DNA from: Hemileia vastatrix
Taxonomy: Eukaryota; Basidiomycota; Pucciniomycetes; Pucciniales; Zaghouaniaceae
DNA length: 64,000 nucleotides
Assembly (NCBI GenBank): GCA_030280995.1
Contig: JASXTE010000017.1
Location: 24,271,998-24,335,997, forward strand
Direction: 5' to 3'
Positions 55,331-64,000 of the stretch are shown here, piece after piece (positions within the stretch are counted from its first letter, which is position 1; every line of letters begins with the position of its first letter). The notes under the pieces are model-generated. The model worked only from the letters and a program-made list of their open reading frames with translations, was not told the DNA's origin and did not search any database. The position numbers and the translations under genes are program-made.

Positions 55331-56267
55331 TTAATTTTAATCTTATTAAAAATAGTTATATCATGAGATTCTGATAAACCTATTTGTCCTTACTAGACTC
55401 TTAAATATTGCACTTATGGAATTTTAGATGGTAAAATAATACTGAAACCCATGCAAAAATACTTATCACCAATATAATTTTATCACCTCACCACCAATTT
55501 GCATTTCTAAATAAAGCTAAGTCAACAAAATTCTATATCTGTTTGAAAAATTAGGCAATACCCTCTCATGCATTTAATTGAAGTAAGGGGTGGGTATGAC
55601 CAATTATTTCTAAGTCAGCAATTTTGCATTTCAGATTTGAAAATTTGGCAATACCCTCCCCTGAATTTTATTGAAGTAAGGGGTGAAAATCATTAAAAAT
55701 TTATATAATTAAATAAATAAATAAATAAATAAATAAGATAGGTCAAATTCACTAGTTTTAAAGTAATGAAAATTCCTCAAGCAGAATTTCAGACATGTCT
55801 AGAAACTAAGTTTTGGACATTCCACAACTATTGGCTAGAGGAATCCCATGAAAAACTTAATTCTATCATATTAACCCTTATAAAACACAAGTTCTTGGCT
55901 TATTACTTTCATTTAGTAAACTGAAATATCAGATTTATATATTAAAAATTTATGAAAGAGAAAAAATATTTGATGACTTTATAAGTCCCTTTACTTTTTT
56001 GATCTGCCTAAAGGTTTATAAATATATTCATTTTACCTTCTTTTTTTACCTTGTTGATTTGTTGAACAAACTTTTGACTGATCTGATAAGAGCAGCCAAA
56101 GTGAGTGAAGGGTTAGACATATGAAAATAGTAAGAAAAAGAAAAAAAACACAGATTTATGAAAGGCAGAATAATAAGTAAAGAGAAAGGTTATTTGAGGA
56201 TTCTTGAAGAATAAATGCATGATGTAAACTTTAAGACATTCATTATGAAAAAAAAAAGTATAATTGG

Positions 56268-56800
56268 GAAAAAAAGGCTCAACTTTAAAGGTCAATATCT
56301 CAGCAAATACTGAATCAAAATCAAATTGGTATCTGAAAAATGAAATATAGGCTTCAGAAGTATCTTTAGCTAAGAGGAAAGTAGATTTAAATAAACCTAA
56401 GCCTAATTCCAACTCTGATTTTTTAAATTGCACAAAAACTTGAAAAGTGATGATGAAAACTCAAAAAAAGGAAGGTAAAAGCCTATGTAATCATTGGATA
56501 AGAGTTTAAGAAGACTTAATCTCTAATTATGCAATATAAAAACATGAAATATATTAAGTGAAATTTGAGAAAAAGGCTCAACTTTAAAGGTCAAAATCTT
56601 AGAAACCAATGAATCTAATTCAAATCCATAAGATAAGCTTCAGTTGAATCTTTGGTTAAAGAAAATTTGATATAAACAAACCTATCCCTAATTTGTTATA
56701 TAAAAACATGAAAGAAAAAATGTCAATCTGGGAAAAAAAGGCTCAACTTAAAAGGTCAATATCTCAGCAACCACTGAACCAAATTCAAATCTGTTTGTAA
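56268..56800 (+). repeat. Three dispersed copies of a GGCTCAACTTTAAAGGTCAA unit
   Basis: Copies lie near 56275, 56574 and 56744, each followed by an ATCTCAGCAA-like and ACTGAA segment. Between them are lower-similarity stretches with CTAAT and AAACCTA. The origin is unknown. Confidence 0.65.
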
Positions 56801-56814
56801 GAAGTGATAGATAG

Positions 56815-57097
56815 TTTCAGCCTGGATATTCCCAGGACTAAGTAAAAAGTACTTATAAATTATGTTAAAAACATGGACTATACATGGGAACAATAAATAA
56901 AAGTACACAAGTTGTATAAATAAGTAAAAATTATGATAAAATACAATATATGCCATTATAACAACTTATATACATGCGTATATCTACTTTTTAGAGGTCA
57001 TAAGTACTTAATATTAAGTTGGAATACGTAAGGGTAGTCTTATGAACCTTAAATATAATGCTACATAATTTTTAAGTAGACTTAAAGCTGTTTTTTC
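56815..57097 (+). repeat. 5' fragment of a diverged element A-type LTR
   Basis: It begins TTTCAGCCTGGATATTCCCA, matching the TGTCAGCCTAGATATCCC start, and runs 283 bases to the next LTR boundary. Confidence 0.55.
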
Positions 57098-58250
57098 TGT
57101 CAGAGTATGCTAGTAGCTAAGTATGATTTTATAGTAAATATTAATAGTTCAACTACTTATTGATAAATTATTTAGTGATTAAAACTCAGGTGAAGACTAA
57201 TAAAATAGTTATTGTCAATATAAACTCATAGTACTTGGATTTTTATGTGTGCTAGTGGTGGAAAATAGATAAATAAAATATAGTTATAGCTTATATAAAG
57301 ATAATATTGATTTATAAATGCTTTAAAATATATTTATATATGATGATAAATGTTTTATAGTGTTTATTTGAATTTTAGTAAGTGATTTATCTCCAATAAC
57401 CTGTAAAATCCTCCCTTACTTATACTGAAATCCACTGGAGTGAACAGACCTTCAATCCAGATGATTTCACTGCTATCCCCGGCAATTACAGCACTTTGAG
57501 GGCCCATAAACTCCCCATGGCGTCCACTTCAAGCAGTTTTAACACCCAGACCTCCAGCAAGGACCCATCATCACAATTAATGATATCACAGACCCATACC
57601 ATAAATAGAATAAACAGATAAAAGCGGATACCATAAAGAAACAGGTAGAATAACTCATCCAAAGAGTATATAATGAGACCCAAAGCATATAAAGGAGCCA
57701 AATAAAACTTATAAGCCCCAATAACATCCCCAAGCATCCATATTAACCCAGTAACCATATTCCAACCGATAAATCTGTAAAAATTCATCAAAGGAAGCAG
57801 AATAAGTTGTCCAAACTGGATATATACGCCTGAAAAAGGTGTATATGTTTGTTTAGGCATTGGGAGTCCACTAAATATGTCCATATGACCTATAATAAGC
57901 AAAAAAATAAAGGTTATAGGCTATTTAGAGGTTAAAACCCACTTATAGACCTAAATATGCATAATATAACTACATATTTCACTGAAAATAAGGTTTATGT
58001 ATACATATAAGCTTATTTATATCTATAATTACTTAATAAAACTTAAGATAAGTATTCTATGACTCCATTAACACCTTAATAAGTATTCAAGAGCTATGTA
58101 CAAGTTATTTAAACTATTATAAGTCATATATTAGTGTAATAATAATATATATAAGTATTATAAACTTAATTTTATTATAAGCTTAATGTAATTAAGGTTA
58201 TCTTATTTTAAACATAAGAATTAATCATCCCTTGGATACCTAGGCTGAAA
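57098..58250 (-). repeat. 3' LTR of element A copy 2 (minus)
   Basis: On the plus strand it runs TGTCAG to CTGAAA (decayed CTGACA), 1153 bases. The inverse of GGGTGAGGGAG (PPT) lies at its right, then pol on the minus strand. Confidence 0.85.
57486..57884 (-). CDS. LTR-internal ORF, intact copy, 132 residues, hydrophobic
   Basis: It starts at ATG 57884, six codons after a splice-acceptor-like TTATTATAG. Residues 26-105 are strongly hydrophobic and aromatic (GQLILLPLMNFYRFIGWNM, TGLIWMLGDVIG, FYLFLYGIRFYLFILFMVW), fitting three to four membrane segments. The C-terminal 25 residues are acidic and aliphatic. Broken homologues lie in the other two LTRs (ATGs at 3654 and 23709). No known family is recognised; an envelope-like or accessory role is only a guess. 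It lies wholly inside an LTR, which is unusual for coding sequence. Confidence 0.45.
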   Translation of the reverse strand: MDIFSGLPMPKQTYTPFSGVYIQFGQLILLPLMNFYRFIGWNMVTGLIWMLGDVIGAYKFYLAPLYALGLIIYSLDELFYLFLYGIRFYLFILFMVWVCDIINCDDGSLLEVWVLKLLEVDAMGSLWALKVL

Positions 58251-58565
58251 CTCCCTCACCCAAAAAAAACAGTAAAAAATGTTAAGATGTTTTAATTAAT
58301 AAGTAAGGAGTGAATAGAAAAAACAAATTAAATTTCTATTATACATATACTGAATTTTTACAGTATTATATGGTTTAAATTTTTTCAAGAGATTTTTAAG
58401 ATCAGAGATTTAATTTTCTGGAATCCACTGGCCATATTCACTTGATTTATTTTTAAAACTTAATAGATACTCAAGTCCATTTTCTTTTGTAAGGTGTCTC
58501 TTTTTAAGTATCTTTTCAATTTCTGCCTTTTCAAGTATTTCCTCAGGTTTCTGTTTATGCCTTCC

Positions 58566-58889
58566 TTATCTTCTTGGAAATAAAGAAGTATCACTAGAAT
58601 AGTATGGTTTTATAAGAGAAATAGGAAATACTAGATGTTTTCTATAATATGGTGCATATAGAATAACTTCAACAGCATTGTTACCAACCATCTTTTTTAC
58701 TACAAATGGTCCAATGAATGGATCCTTCAATTTAAAATAACCATTTATATTGAACTGTAGTCTAGAAATAAGGATTTCATCACCCTCTTTGAACATTTTC
58801 TCTTTATGGGCTTTATCCCATCTTTTCTTCTCATACTCAAATGCCTTATTTATACATTCTTGAGCATTCTTTCTGCATAATTGTTGCAT
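58566..58889 (-). pseudogene. Element A copy 2: integrase C-terminal module
   Basis: It reads FEYEKKRWDKAHKEKMFKEG, LKDPFIGPFVVKKMVGNNAV and KHLVFPISLIKPY, the SH3-like GPF/Y module. A frame change near 58850-58889 separates it from the catalytic part. The chromodomain tail continues in another frame to about 58380. Confidence 0.8.
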
Positions 58890-60211
58890 CTAAAAAAAGA
58901 TTTTGTACCTGGATGGATATCCAATCTAGGTAGTTTATTAATAGTTTTAGCAGGGGTATAAGGTAAATAACTCAACCATAACTCAAATGGCTTTTTGCCA
59001 ATGACAGAATGTACTGTACTATAGTATGAAAATTCTAAACCTATGATAAGGGCTACCCAATAATGAGTTAATTTTTCATTGTCTTTAAAGTCAAGAACAA
59101 AAGCAAAATATCTTCTTATCATAACTTCTAGATTTTGTATCATTCTTTCTACTAGCCCATCAGTTTTTGGATGGTCTTCTGTAGAATGTTTTAATTGAAA
59201 CCCTGAAACATCCATAAGTGATGTCCAGAAATCAGAAGTAAATTTAAAATCTCTGTCTGAAACTATAGCTTTGGGGAAAACTGCTATATTTAGCATTTGT
59301 GTCCACCATAAAAAAGCTAAGTCCTTTTCAGAAACCTCTTTATGAGTAGGAATAAATTTACACATTTTTTTAAATCTATCAACAACTACCCAGCAGGAGT
59401 TATAACTTTTATGCCCTGCTGTTGGAAAACCTGTTACAAAATCCATGTTAATAATTTCACATAGAGCTTTTGGTTGCTCAATTTGTTGTAATAAACCAGC
59501 TCTTTTGCCTGTTAATCTTTTAGATTTTTGACAAGAATCACATGTTTCAACATATTTCTGAACATCCTCAGACATGTTAATCCACCAAGCTGTGTTTTTT
59601 ACTCTGGTTAATGTTTTATGGTAGTCAAAATGACCTGCAAATATATCATCATGACATATACTAAACATTAACTCCTTCATTGAAGGGGGAATCACAATTA
59701 CATTACTTAATTTTTTCCTGTAATATATAAAACCATCCTCAATGGAAAATTTTCCTTTTTCTAATTCTTCCTTATACATTTGTGGTAATGTTTTTATTAA
59801 AACACTAACTGAAGCATTAGATGGATCATTTAATATTGTAGTAAGTTTACTCAAGTAAGGATCTGAAGCATAATTATCAAGAATTGATTGCATAAATTCA
59901 TCCTCAATATCTACAATATAAATGCCATAAATTTTAATAATCTCTGATTCAGGAACATAATCAGGATTATCATCATTATTAGGTAGAGGTACTCTAGATA
60001 ACAGATCTACATTAGAGTATAAAGTTCCTTTTCTATGTGTAATAGTCATCCATTCTCTGTTTTCTTGTACAGCTAATTGCCATCTAAAAATATGTCTATT
60101 AGGAGTTTTCATGTTTAAGAATGACTTAACTGCACTACAGTCAGCTATTAACTCAAATATTTGGTTTTCAAGGTAATAATGTAGCTTCTCAAGAGCCCAT
60201 ACTACTGCCAA
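58850..60211 (-). CDS. Element A copy 2: RNase H end and integrase core
   Basis: This 453-residue open frame spans AVVWALEKLHYYLEN, the acidic ELIADCSAVKSFLNMK, then HHCC (CHDDIFAGH, CDSCQKSK) and the DDE core with INMDFVTGFP, SDRDFKF and DGLVERM. Unlike 1462-3147 it has no stop at the RNase H positions, so it shows the ancestral Cys and Trp codons there. Changes such as EDHPKTDG for HHPQTDG suggest decay without stops. Confidence 0.85.
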   Translation of the reverse strand: MAVVWALEKLHYYLENQIFELIADCSAVKSFLNMKTPNRHIFRWQLAVQENREWMTITHRKGTLYSNVDLLSRVPLPNNDDNPDYVPESEIIKIYGIYIVDIEDEFMQSILDNYASDPYLSKLTTILNDPSNASVSVLIKTLPQMYKEELEKGKFSIEDGFIYYRKKLSNVIVIPPSMKELMFSICHDDIFAGHFDYHKTLTRVKNTAWWINMSEDVQKYVETCDSCQKSKRLTGKRAGLLQQIEQPKALCEIINMDFVTGFPTAGHKSYNSCWVVVDRFKKMCKFIPTHKEVSEKDLAFLWWTQMLNIAVFPKAIVSDRDFKFTSDFWTSLMDVSGFQLKHSTEDHPKTDGLVERMIQNLEVMIRRYFAFVLDFKDNEKLTHYWVALIIGLEFSYYSTVHSVIGKKPFELWLSYLPYTPAKTINKLPRLDIHPGTKSFFRCNNYAERMLKNV

Positions 60212-60547
60212 ACATTCAAGTTGAGTAGCACCATATTTCAGTTCACTAATTCTTAGAGTACGTGAAATATAGCAAATTACTACTTCTGAAATTTTTCCTT
60301 CAATTAGTTTTTGTTAATTCAAAGAAGCACCCAAACCAATAAAGCTTGCATCAGTATATAATACAAAATTTAATTGGAAATTGGGTAATCCCAAGATAGG
60401 AGCTGTCATCAAACATTCTTTCAACTTATCAAAAGCCTGTTTTCTTTCATTATTCCAAATGAAAGCTTCTGATTTCTTTATCAGTGTGATCAATGGTTCA
60501 GCAATTAATTGGTAGTTCTTTATATATTGTCTATAATAACCACACAT
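60212..60547 (-). pseudogene. Element A copy 2: RNase H start
   Basis: It reads CGYYRQYIKNYQLIAEPLIT, ECLMTAPILGLPNFQL and FVLYTDASFIGLGASL. It stops at 60314-60316, and the next piece starts at 60211 in the same domain. Confidence 0.8.
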
Positions 60548-61300
60548 ACCAAGAAAATATTGTACATCCTTTACATTTTTAGGAATTCAAATATTCTTGA
60601 TTGAGCCATCTTATTTTGGTCTACACATATTTGTAAGCCAGATACAATATGACCAAGCACTTTTAAAGACTTGAACCCAAATCTACATTTTTTTAATGCA
60701 AGTTTCATTTTTATTTAATCCATCTTTTATAATACCTTCTTTAAATGGATTAAGTGTTCATCATATGTCTTAGAGAACACTATGATGTCATCAATGTATT
60801 CCATTAACCATTCCTCAATCATTTAATCATGGAATGTTATATCCATTAACTTCTGAAATACTGAAGGAGCATTTTTTTGATCCAAATGGTATCCTGACTT
60901 ATTTATATATTCCCATATGTTTTGTTATCAACAAAAAGTTTCGTAATTTCCTTTAAACAAGAATTTGATAATACCCTTTATTTCCATCTAGGAAACTTAT
61001 ACATTCAGCAACTTTAAGGGTAGAATGTATAGAGTCAATCCTTGGAAAGGGTTAAATATAATCTACTGTAAATGTATTTAATGCCCTATAATCACTGCAC
61101 AGTCTTGCTTTATCTTGTTCATAAGAAATTAGCACTGGTAATATTACACAATGTTTTGGTGTAGTTTAAAACTTCTCAAGAATGTTCATTTTTAATAGCA
61201 TCTTAATATTATCCTCTATGTCTTTCCTATTTATTGGTGAAGCAGGGTATGGGTCCTTTTTCAGACTAGCAGGAATATTATCCATATCACAGGTTAAACT
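60548..61300 (-). pseudogene. Element A copy 2: reverse transcriptase, decayed
   Basis: Fragments of the same order as 128-990 are present: YIDD-equivalent near 60790, PFG near 60890, LCSDYRALN near 61090, PYPASPINRKDIEDNIK near 61220. Many frameshifts and stops occur. Confidence 0.7.
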
Positions 61301-61479
61301 AATCTTAATCTAATGATCTTTTACAAGGCCAAGTTCATTGGCCCTATGTGAAAATTCATTGGAAATGCTTTAATTAAGTCCAAAATATATGTCTTCTCAG
61401 CTTTGCTTATCTGAGTGCCAATTCATTCTTTTGAAATTTCTGTTTCCAAAAGTTCAATCTCATTGGCATCTCTTCTTTT

Positions 61480-61688
61480 TTAAGGAATATCTATGACTAA
61501 CTCAATGTTTAAGACTTTGTTAAAAGAATTTATTTTAAATTTCCTTTTACTATTCATGCCAATTGTAAAATTATTATTAGCAGGCTCTAATTTAACACCA
61601 AAATTAGTAATAATGTCATTTCCAATGATAAAACAGTTACTACAATCAGTATTATACATTACTACAAACTCAAAAGTTACTCTGACAT
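61480..61688 (-). pseudogene. Element A copy 2: protease end
   Basis: It reads VRVTFEFVVMYNTDCSNCFI, IGNDIITNFGVKLEPANNNF then a linker. The IIGNDII stretch matches the IG-D/N-W/I flap-side motif of gypsy proteases. Similarity to the element ends at 61688, where another repeat starts; the active-site triad is beyond that break. Confidence 0.6.
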
Positions 61689-62149
61689 TGTCACCGAACA
61701 ACCTACGCACAAGGTTGAGGATGTTCCTGCAAGTGAGATAAAAGGTTCAGATACTTCTTCGAAGCACAGAGGGATAGTTTGAGGAAGTGATTCGAAGATG
61801 ACTTGAAGGAAGAACTACTGCTTCGAGTTATGTTTGAGAAGGATTCTAATATAATTGAACGGTAATATTAAAATTCTTAAGATCTCACGAAGGGTTGGAA
61901 ACTCAACAATCAAAGATTTAGGATTTAGATATGATTATTGAGAAAATAAAGAAAGATACAATAATAATGATTTTCACTTAGAGTTTTATCACTATTAACT
62001 ATAAATACGTTTTATAATTTAATTCTAAAGAATGTCAAACCAAAAACCCAGCCCCTTTTATATCCTTTACTCCTCCTCACATTGACCTCATACTCATCCA
62101 CCATTCTGCACACCACAAACCATTTAAAATATATCCGTTACACTTGGAC
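61689..62149. repeat. Possible LTR or insertion ending element A copy 2
   Basis: Sequence from TGTCACCGAAC to CCGTTACA is unlike element A and unlike other repeats here. TG...CA ends are suggestive, but no target duplication is found. Repeated TTCGAAG and GAAG motifs lie in 61755-61850. Confidence 0.25.
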
Positions 62150-62167
62150 CCTCCTCACTAACATACG

Positions 62168-63200
62168 TTGTAGACAATCCTATAGTACTAGCTATAGGCC
62201 TTGACCAAGGGAGTTGGAGAAAAACCAGAGAGAAAATCCCCTGTCCCTTTAGAAAAATAAGTGAGATTTACTTGCTAAAGTAAGTTGGTTCCTGTTTTGC
62301 TAAAGCTCCTATTTAACACACTTGACTGCTTGATGAGCCAAGAAAGTAGTCCCCAGATAGACTACCTGACCAAAGAACTGAAATGTAGAACAAAGTCCAC
62401 ACCAGAGACAGCAAAGATACTTGATGTAGGCTGCAAATCCACACCAGAGACAGCAATAATACTTGCTATAGCTTGCAAGACTATAACAGAGAAAACAGTT
62501 GCCAAAGTTAAGTTAAATGAAGAACTCACTTGCAACAAACACAGCCAATTGTGGCCAGAAAACAGTGAAAAATGAGTGAGGAACAATGAGATCACCTCCG
62601 GATGGTTGTATGATGATTAAGGTTTCCCCAAACTGTCTTATTCACTATGTACACACAGACCACTAACTAAGAGCCCATGCACACCCACCAATCTGGCACC
62701 TGTACCTGCCAAATTGCATAAAAAAACCTCCTGGAGCACTCCCCAACCTCCTAAAACAGAGGCGGGCGGGCTGCCCGACGTCCGAGATGCCGCCTGAAGC
62801 GGCCCGGCCTCCCTGAAGCCAGAAAACCAATAAAAACCACTAATCTACTTAGAAAAATTAGCTACAACTACTAAAACCTTTAAAACACGGAATTTCACTA
62901 TAACAACATTGAGACATGAAATATAGAGAAAAATTAGCTCTATCCAACGGTACTAAGCACTTAACCCTAAGACTTAAGGTTAGCCCGTAAAACACGAAAA
63001 AAAAATTAAACAGCAATCTTTTATAAATGAAAAATGAGGAAATGACCCCTTAAAACTCAGAATATGAAAAATTTCTACAATACATAAAATATAGAGAAAA
63101 ACCAGGGCTATCCAATGATAGTACCCACATACCCGCTATGGTAAGTTAAACTCTTACAGTCGCCTTGCTGTAAGCAGAATCCGGAGGAGATATATGGATT
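62168..63200 (-). repeat. LTR related to the gag-only element, diverged
   Basis: TGTAGACAATCCTATAGTAC and the following 120 bases match 36966 on. Two near-identical units with CCACACCAGAGACAGCAA lie at 62398 and 62439. Its GC-rich segment (62758-62820) replaces the GC-rich segment of the other LTR. The left flank has no primer-binding site, so 62168 is an outer edge. The right edge is not defined. Confidence 0.55.
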
Positions 63201-64000
63201 TAGCTGAAAACCCCGTCCTTCCAATAAAAATAACAAAGTAGGTGTTCTAAATCACTAAGCTAACCAATCTACTTAGATCTAATTGATAAAAATAATGAAA
63301 CTCTAAAATAATTAACGCTTATTGAGATTAAATGATCGTGGCTGTTGATAAAAGAAATACTGATAACAACAATTAAGGTGTACCAGTGAAAGATCTGAAA
63401 AGATTGACTTTTATGTTTTTATAATAATTTAAATTTATATGAGACAGCAATAATCAAGTCCCAGCGATGAAGACCTTTCTAAAGATACCCTGTATGAAGT
63501 GTGATTTTAATTGTTGTGTAGTATTTCTAAAATGTTATATATAAAATATAAAGTTATAAGGGTATTACAATTTATTTTAATTTGTTGAGTAATAAAAAAA
63601 TGAGACCGTGGTGGTTAATGATTAAGCTGTATGATGTGTCCCCCCTCTCAATTTCGAGTTTGAGAAGCGCTTAAGTATTCCTAGTCACGTGCCTAAGTTT
63701 TCCCCTCCAGAGCTCTTCCAGAGTCAATCCGGAGCCCGTACGGAGTCCGTATGGAGTCCGTCCAGACTTCCGGACTCAATTTAGAACCTTACAACCATAA
63801 TAAAAAATCTAGAAAAATTACACATAATAGAGCTACTTCCCCTTTACATACCAAACTAATTTTCGTAGTCTGCGCAGCTCTAATTACCCCGTGAAAATTC
63901 ATCAAAGTAAAGTAATTTTTGAAAACGTAAATATTTCTATAAAACTTTAAAATTCATTTAAAAATATAAGAAAAATAGTAAAAATTCTGGGAAAATTTCC
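63201..64000. other. Window end with an iteron-like array
   Basis: No gene recognised. At 63729-63765 GGAGCCCGTAC, GGAGTCCGTAT and GGAGTCCGTCC are three 11-base direct repeats, followed by GACTTCCGGACTC. The surrounding sequence is unlike the rest of the window in composition. Confidence 0.5.

Larger units (their letters stand above)
54489..56814 (+). mobile_element. PIF/Harbinger element D, Myb-side end, partial
   Basis: It begins GGGGGTGTCAGTTCTGG after TTA (54486-54488), with a second GGGTGTCAGTTATGACC about 110 bases in. It carries a Myb-like gene and an AT-rich interior shared with 24420-25200. No transposase is present. The right limit is unknown; LTR sequence begins at 56815. Confidence 0.6.

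Noticed and set aside
1..64000. tRNA, rRNA or snRNA genes
   Set aside because: I looked for tRNA T-arm consensus and rRNA-like GC-rich stretches and saw none. Only the primer-binding site at 36946 relates to a tRNA.

Overview
The window looks like a transposon-dense stretch of a fungal nuclear genome. It is AT-rich. The one convincing host gene (12388-13125) has four exons separated by GT-AG introns of 89, 78 and 106 bases. Nearly everything else is mobile DNA: Ty3/gypsy chromoviruses, Ty1/copia, Tad-like LINE pieces, PIF/Harbinger elements and many small elements with CAC ends. This mix, the short introns and the chromodomain integrases suggest a filamentous basidiomycete, possibly a rust. 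That is inference from style; no marker gene fixes the species.

Layout. 1-4443: pol and 3' LTR of gypsy element A. A sits inside a second gypsy element, B (4444-8706, chromodomain type). 8707-10292: a LINE ORF1-like frame next to a copia tail and a possible LTR. 10293-13833: the only host-like island, with the spliced gene and two doubtful minus-strand fragments. 13834-25200: Harbinger elements piled into one another. These carry a broken transposase, Myb/SANT-like second genes, an uncharacterised intron-containing gene, a head-to-head junction, a solo LTR and two CACTA-type MITEs. 25201-30856: gypsy element C, a complete but broken element with both LTRs and a 5-base target duplication. 32156-37925: a CACTA-type MITE split by a 5.6-kb gag-only LTR element on the minus strand. 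39978-53724: one old copia element broken by a family of non-coding elements whose ends contain an 18-base perfect palindrome. 53895-54411: the end of a LINE. 54489-56814: another Harbinger piece. 56815-61688: a second copy of element A on the minus strand. 61689-64000: LTR-like repeats and an iteron-like array.

How it fits together. The order of insertion can be read from target-site duplications: ACT, TAG, TCA, ATA and ATT around CAC-end MITEs; CAT, TTA and TTT around palindromic elements; AATAA around element C; ACGC around the gag-only element; GAAGGTG around a solo LTR. No element appears able to move by itself from this window. Almost every pol gene has stops or frameshifts, so mobility would need enzymes supplied elsewhere.

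The most unusual items are (1) the CAC-end family with palindromic termini, 11-base iterons at one end only, and a 4.6-kb non-coding member with an internally deleted 0.9-kb derivative; (2) a hydrophobic open reading frame inside the 1.2-kb LTR of element A, behind a splice-acceptor-like site, present in three LTR copies; and (3) the gag-only LTR element with a primer-binding site matching lysine tRNA.
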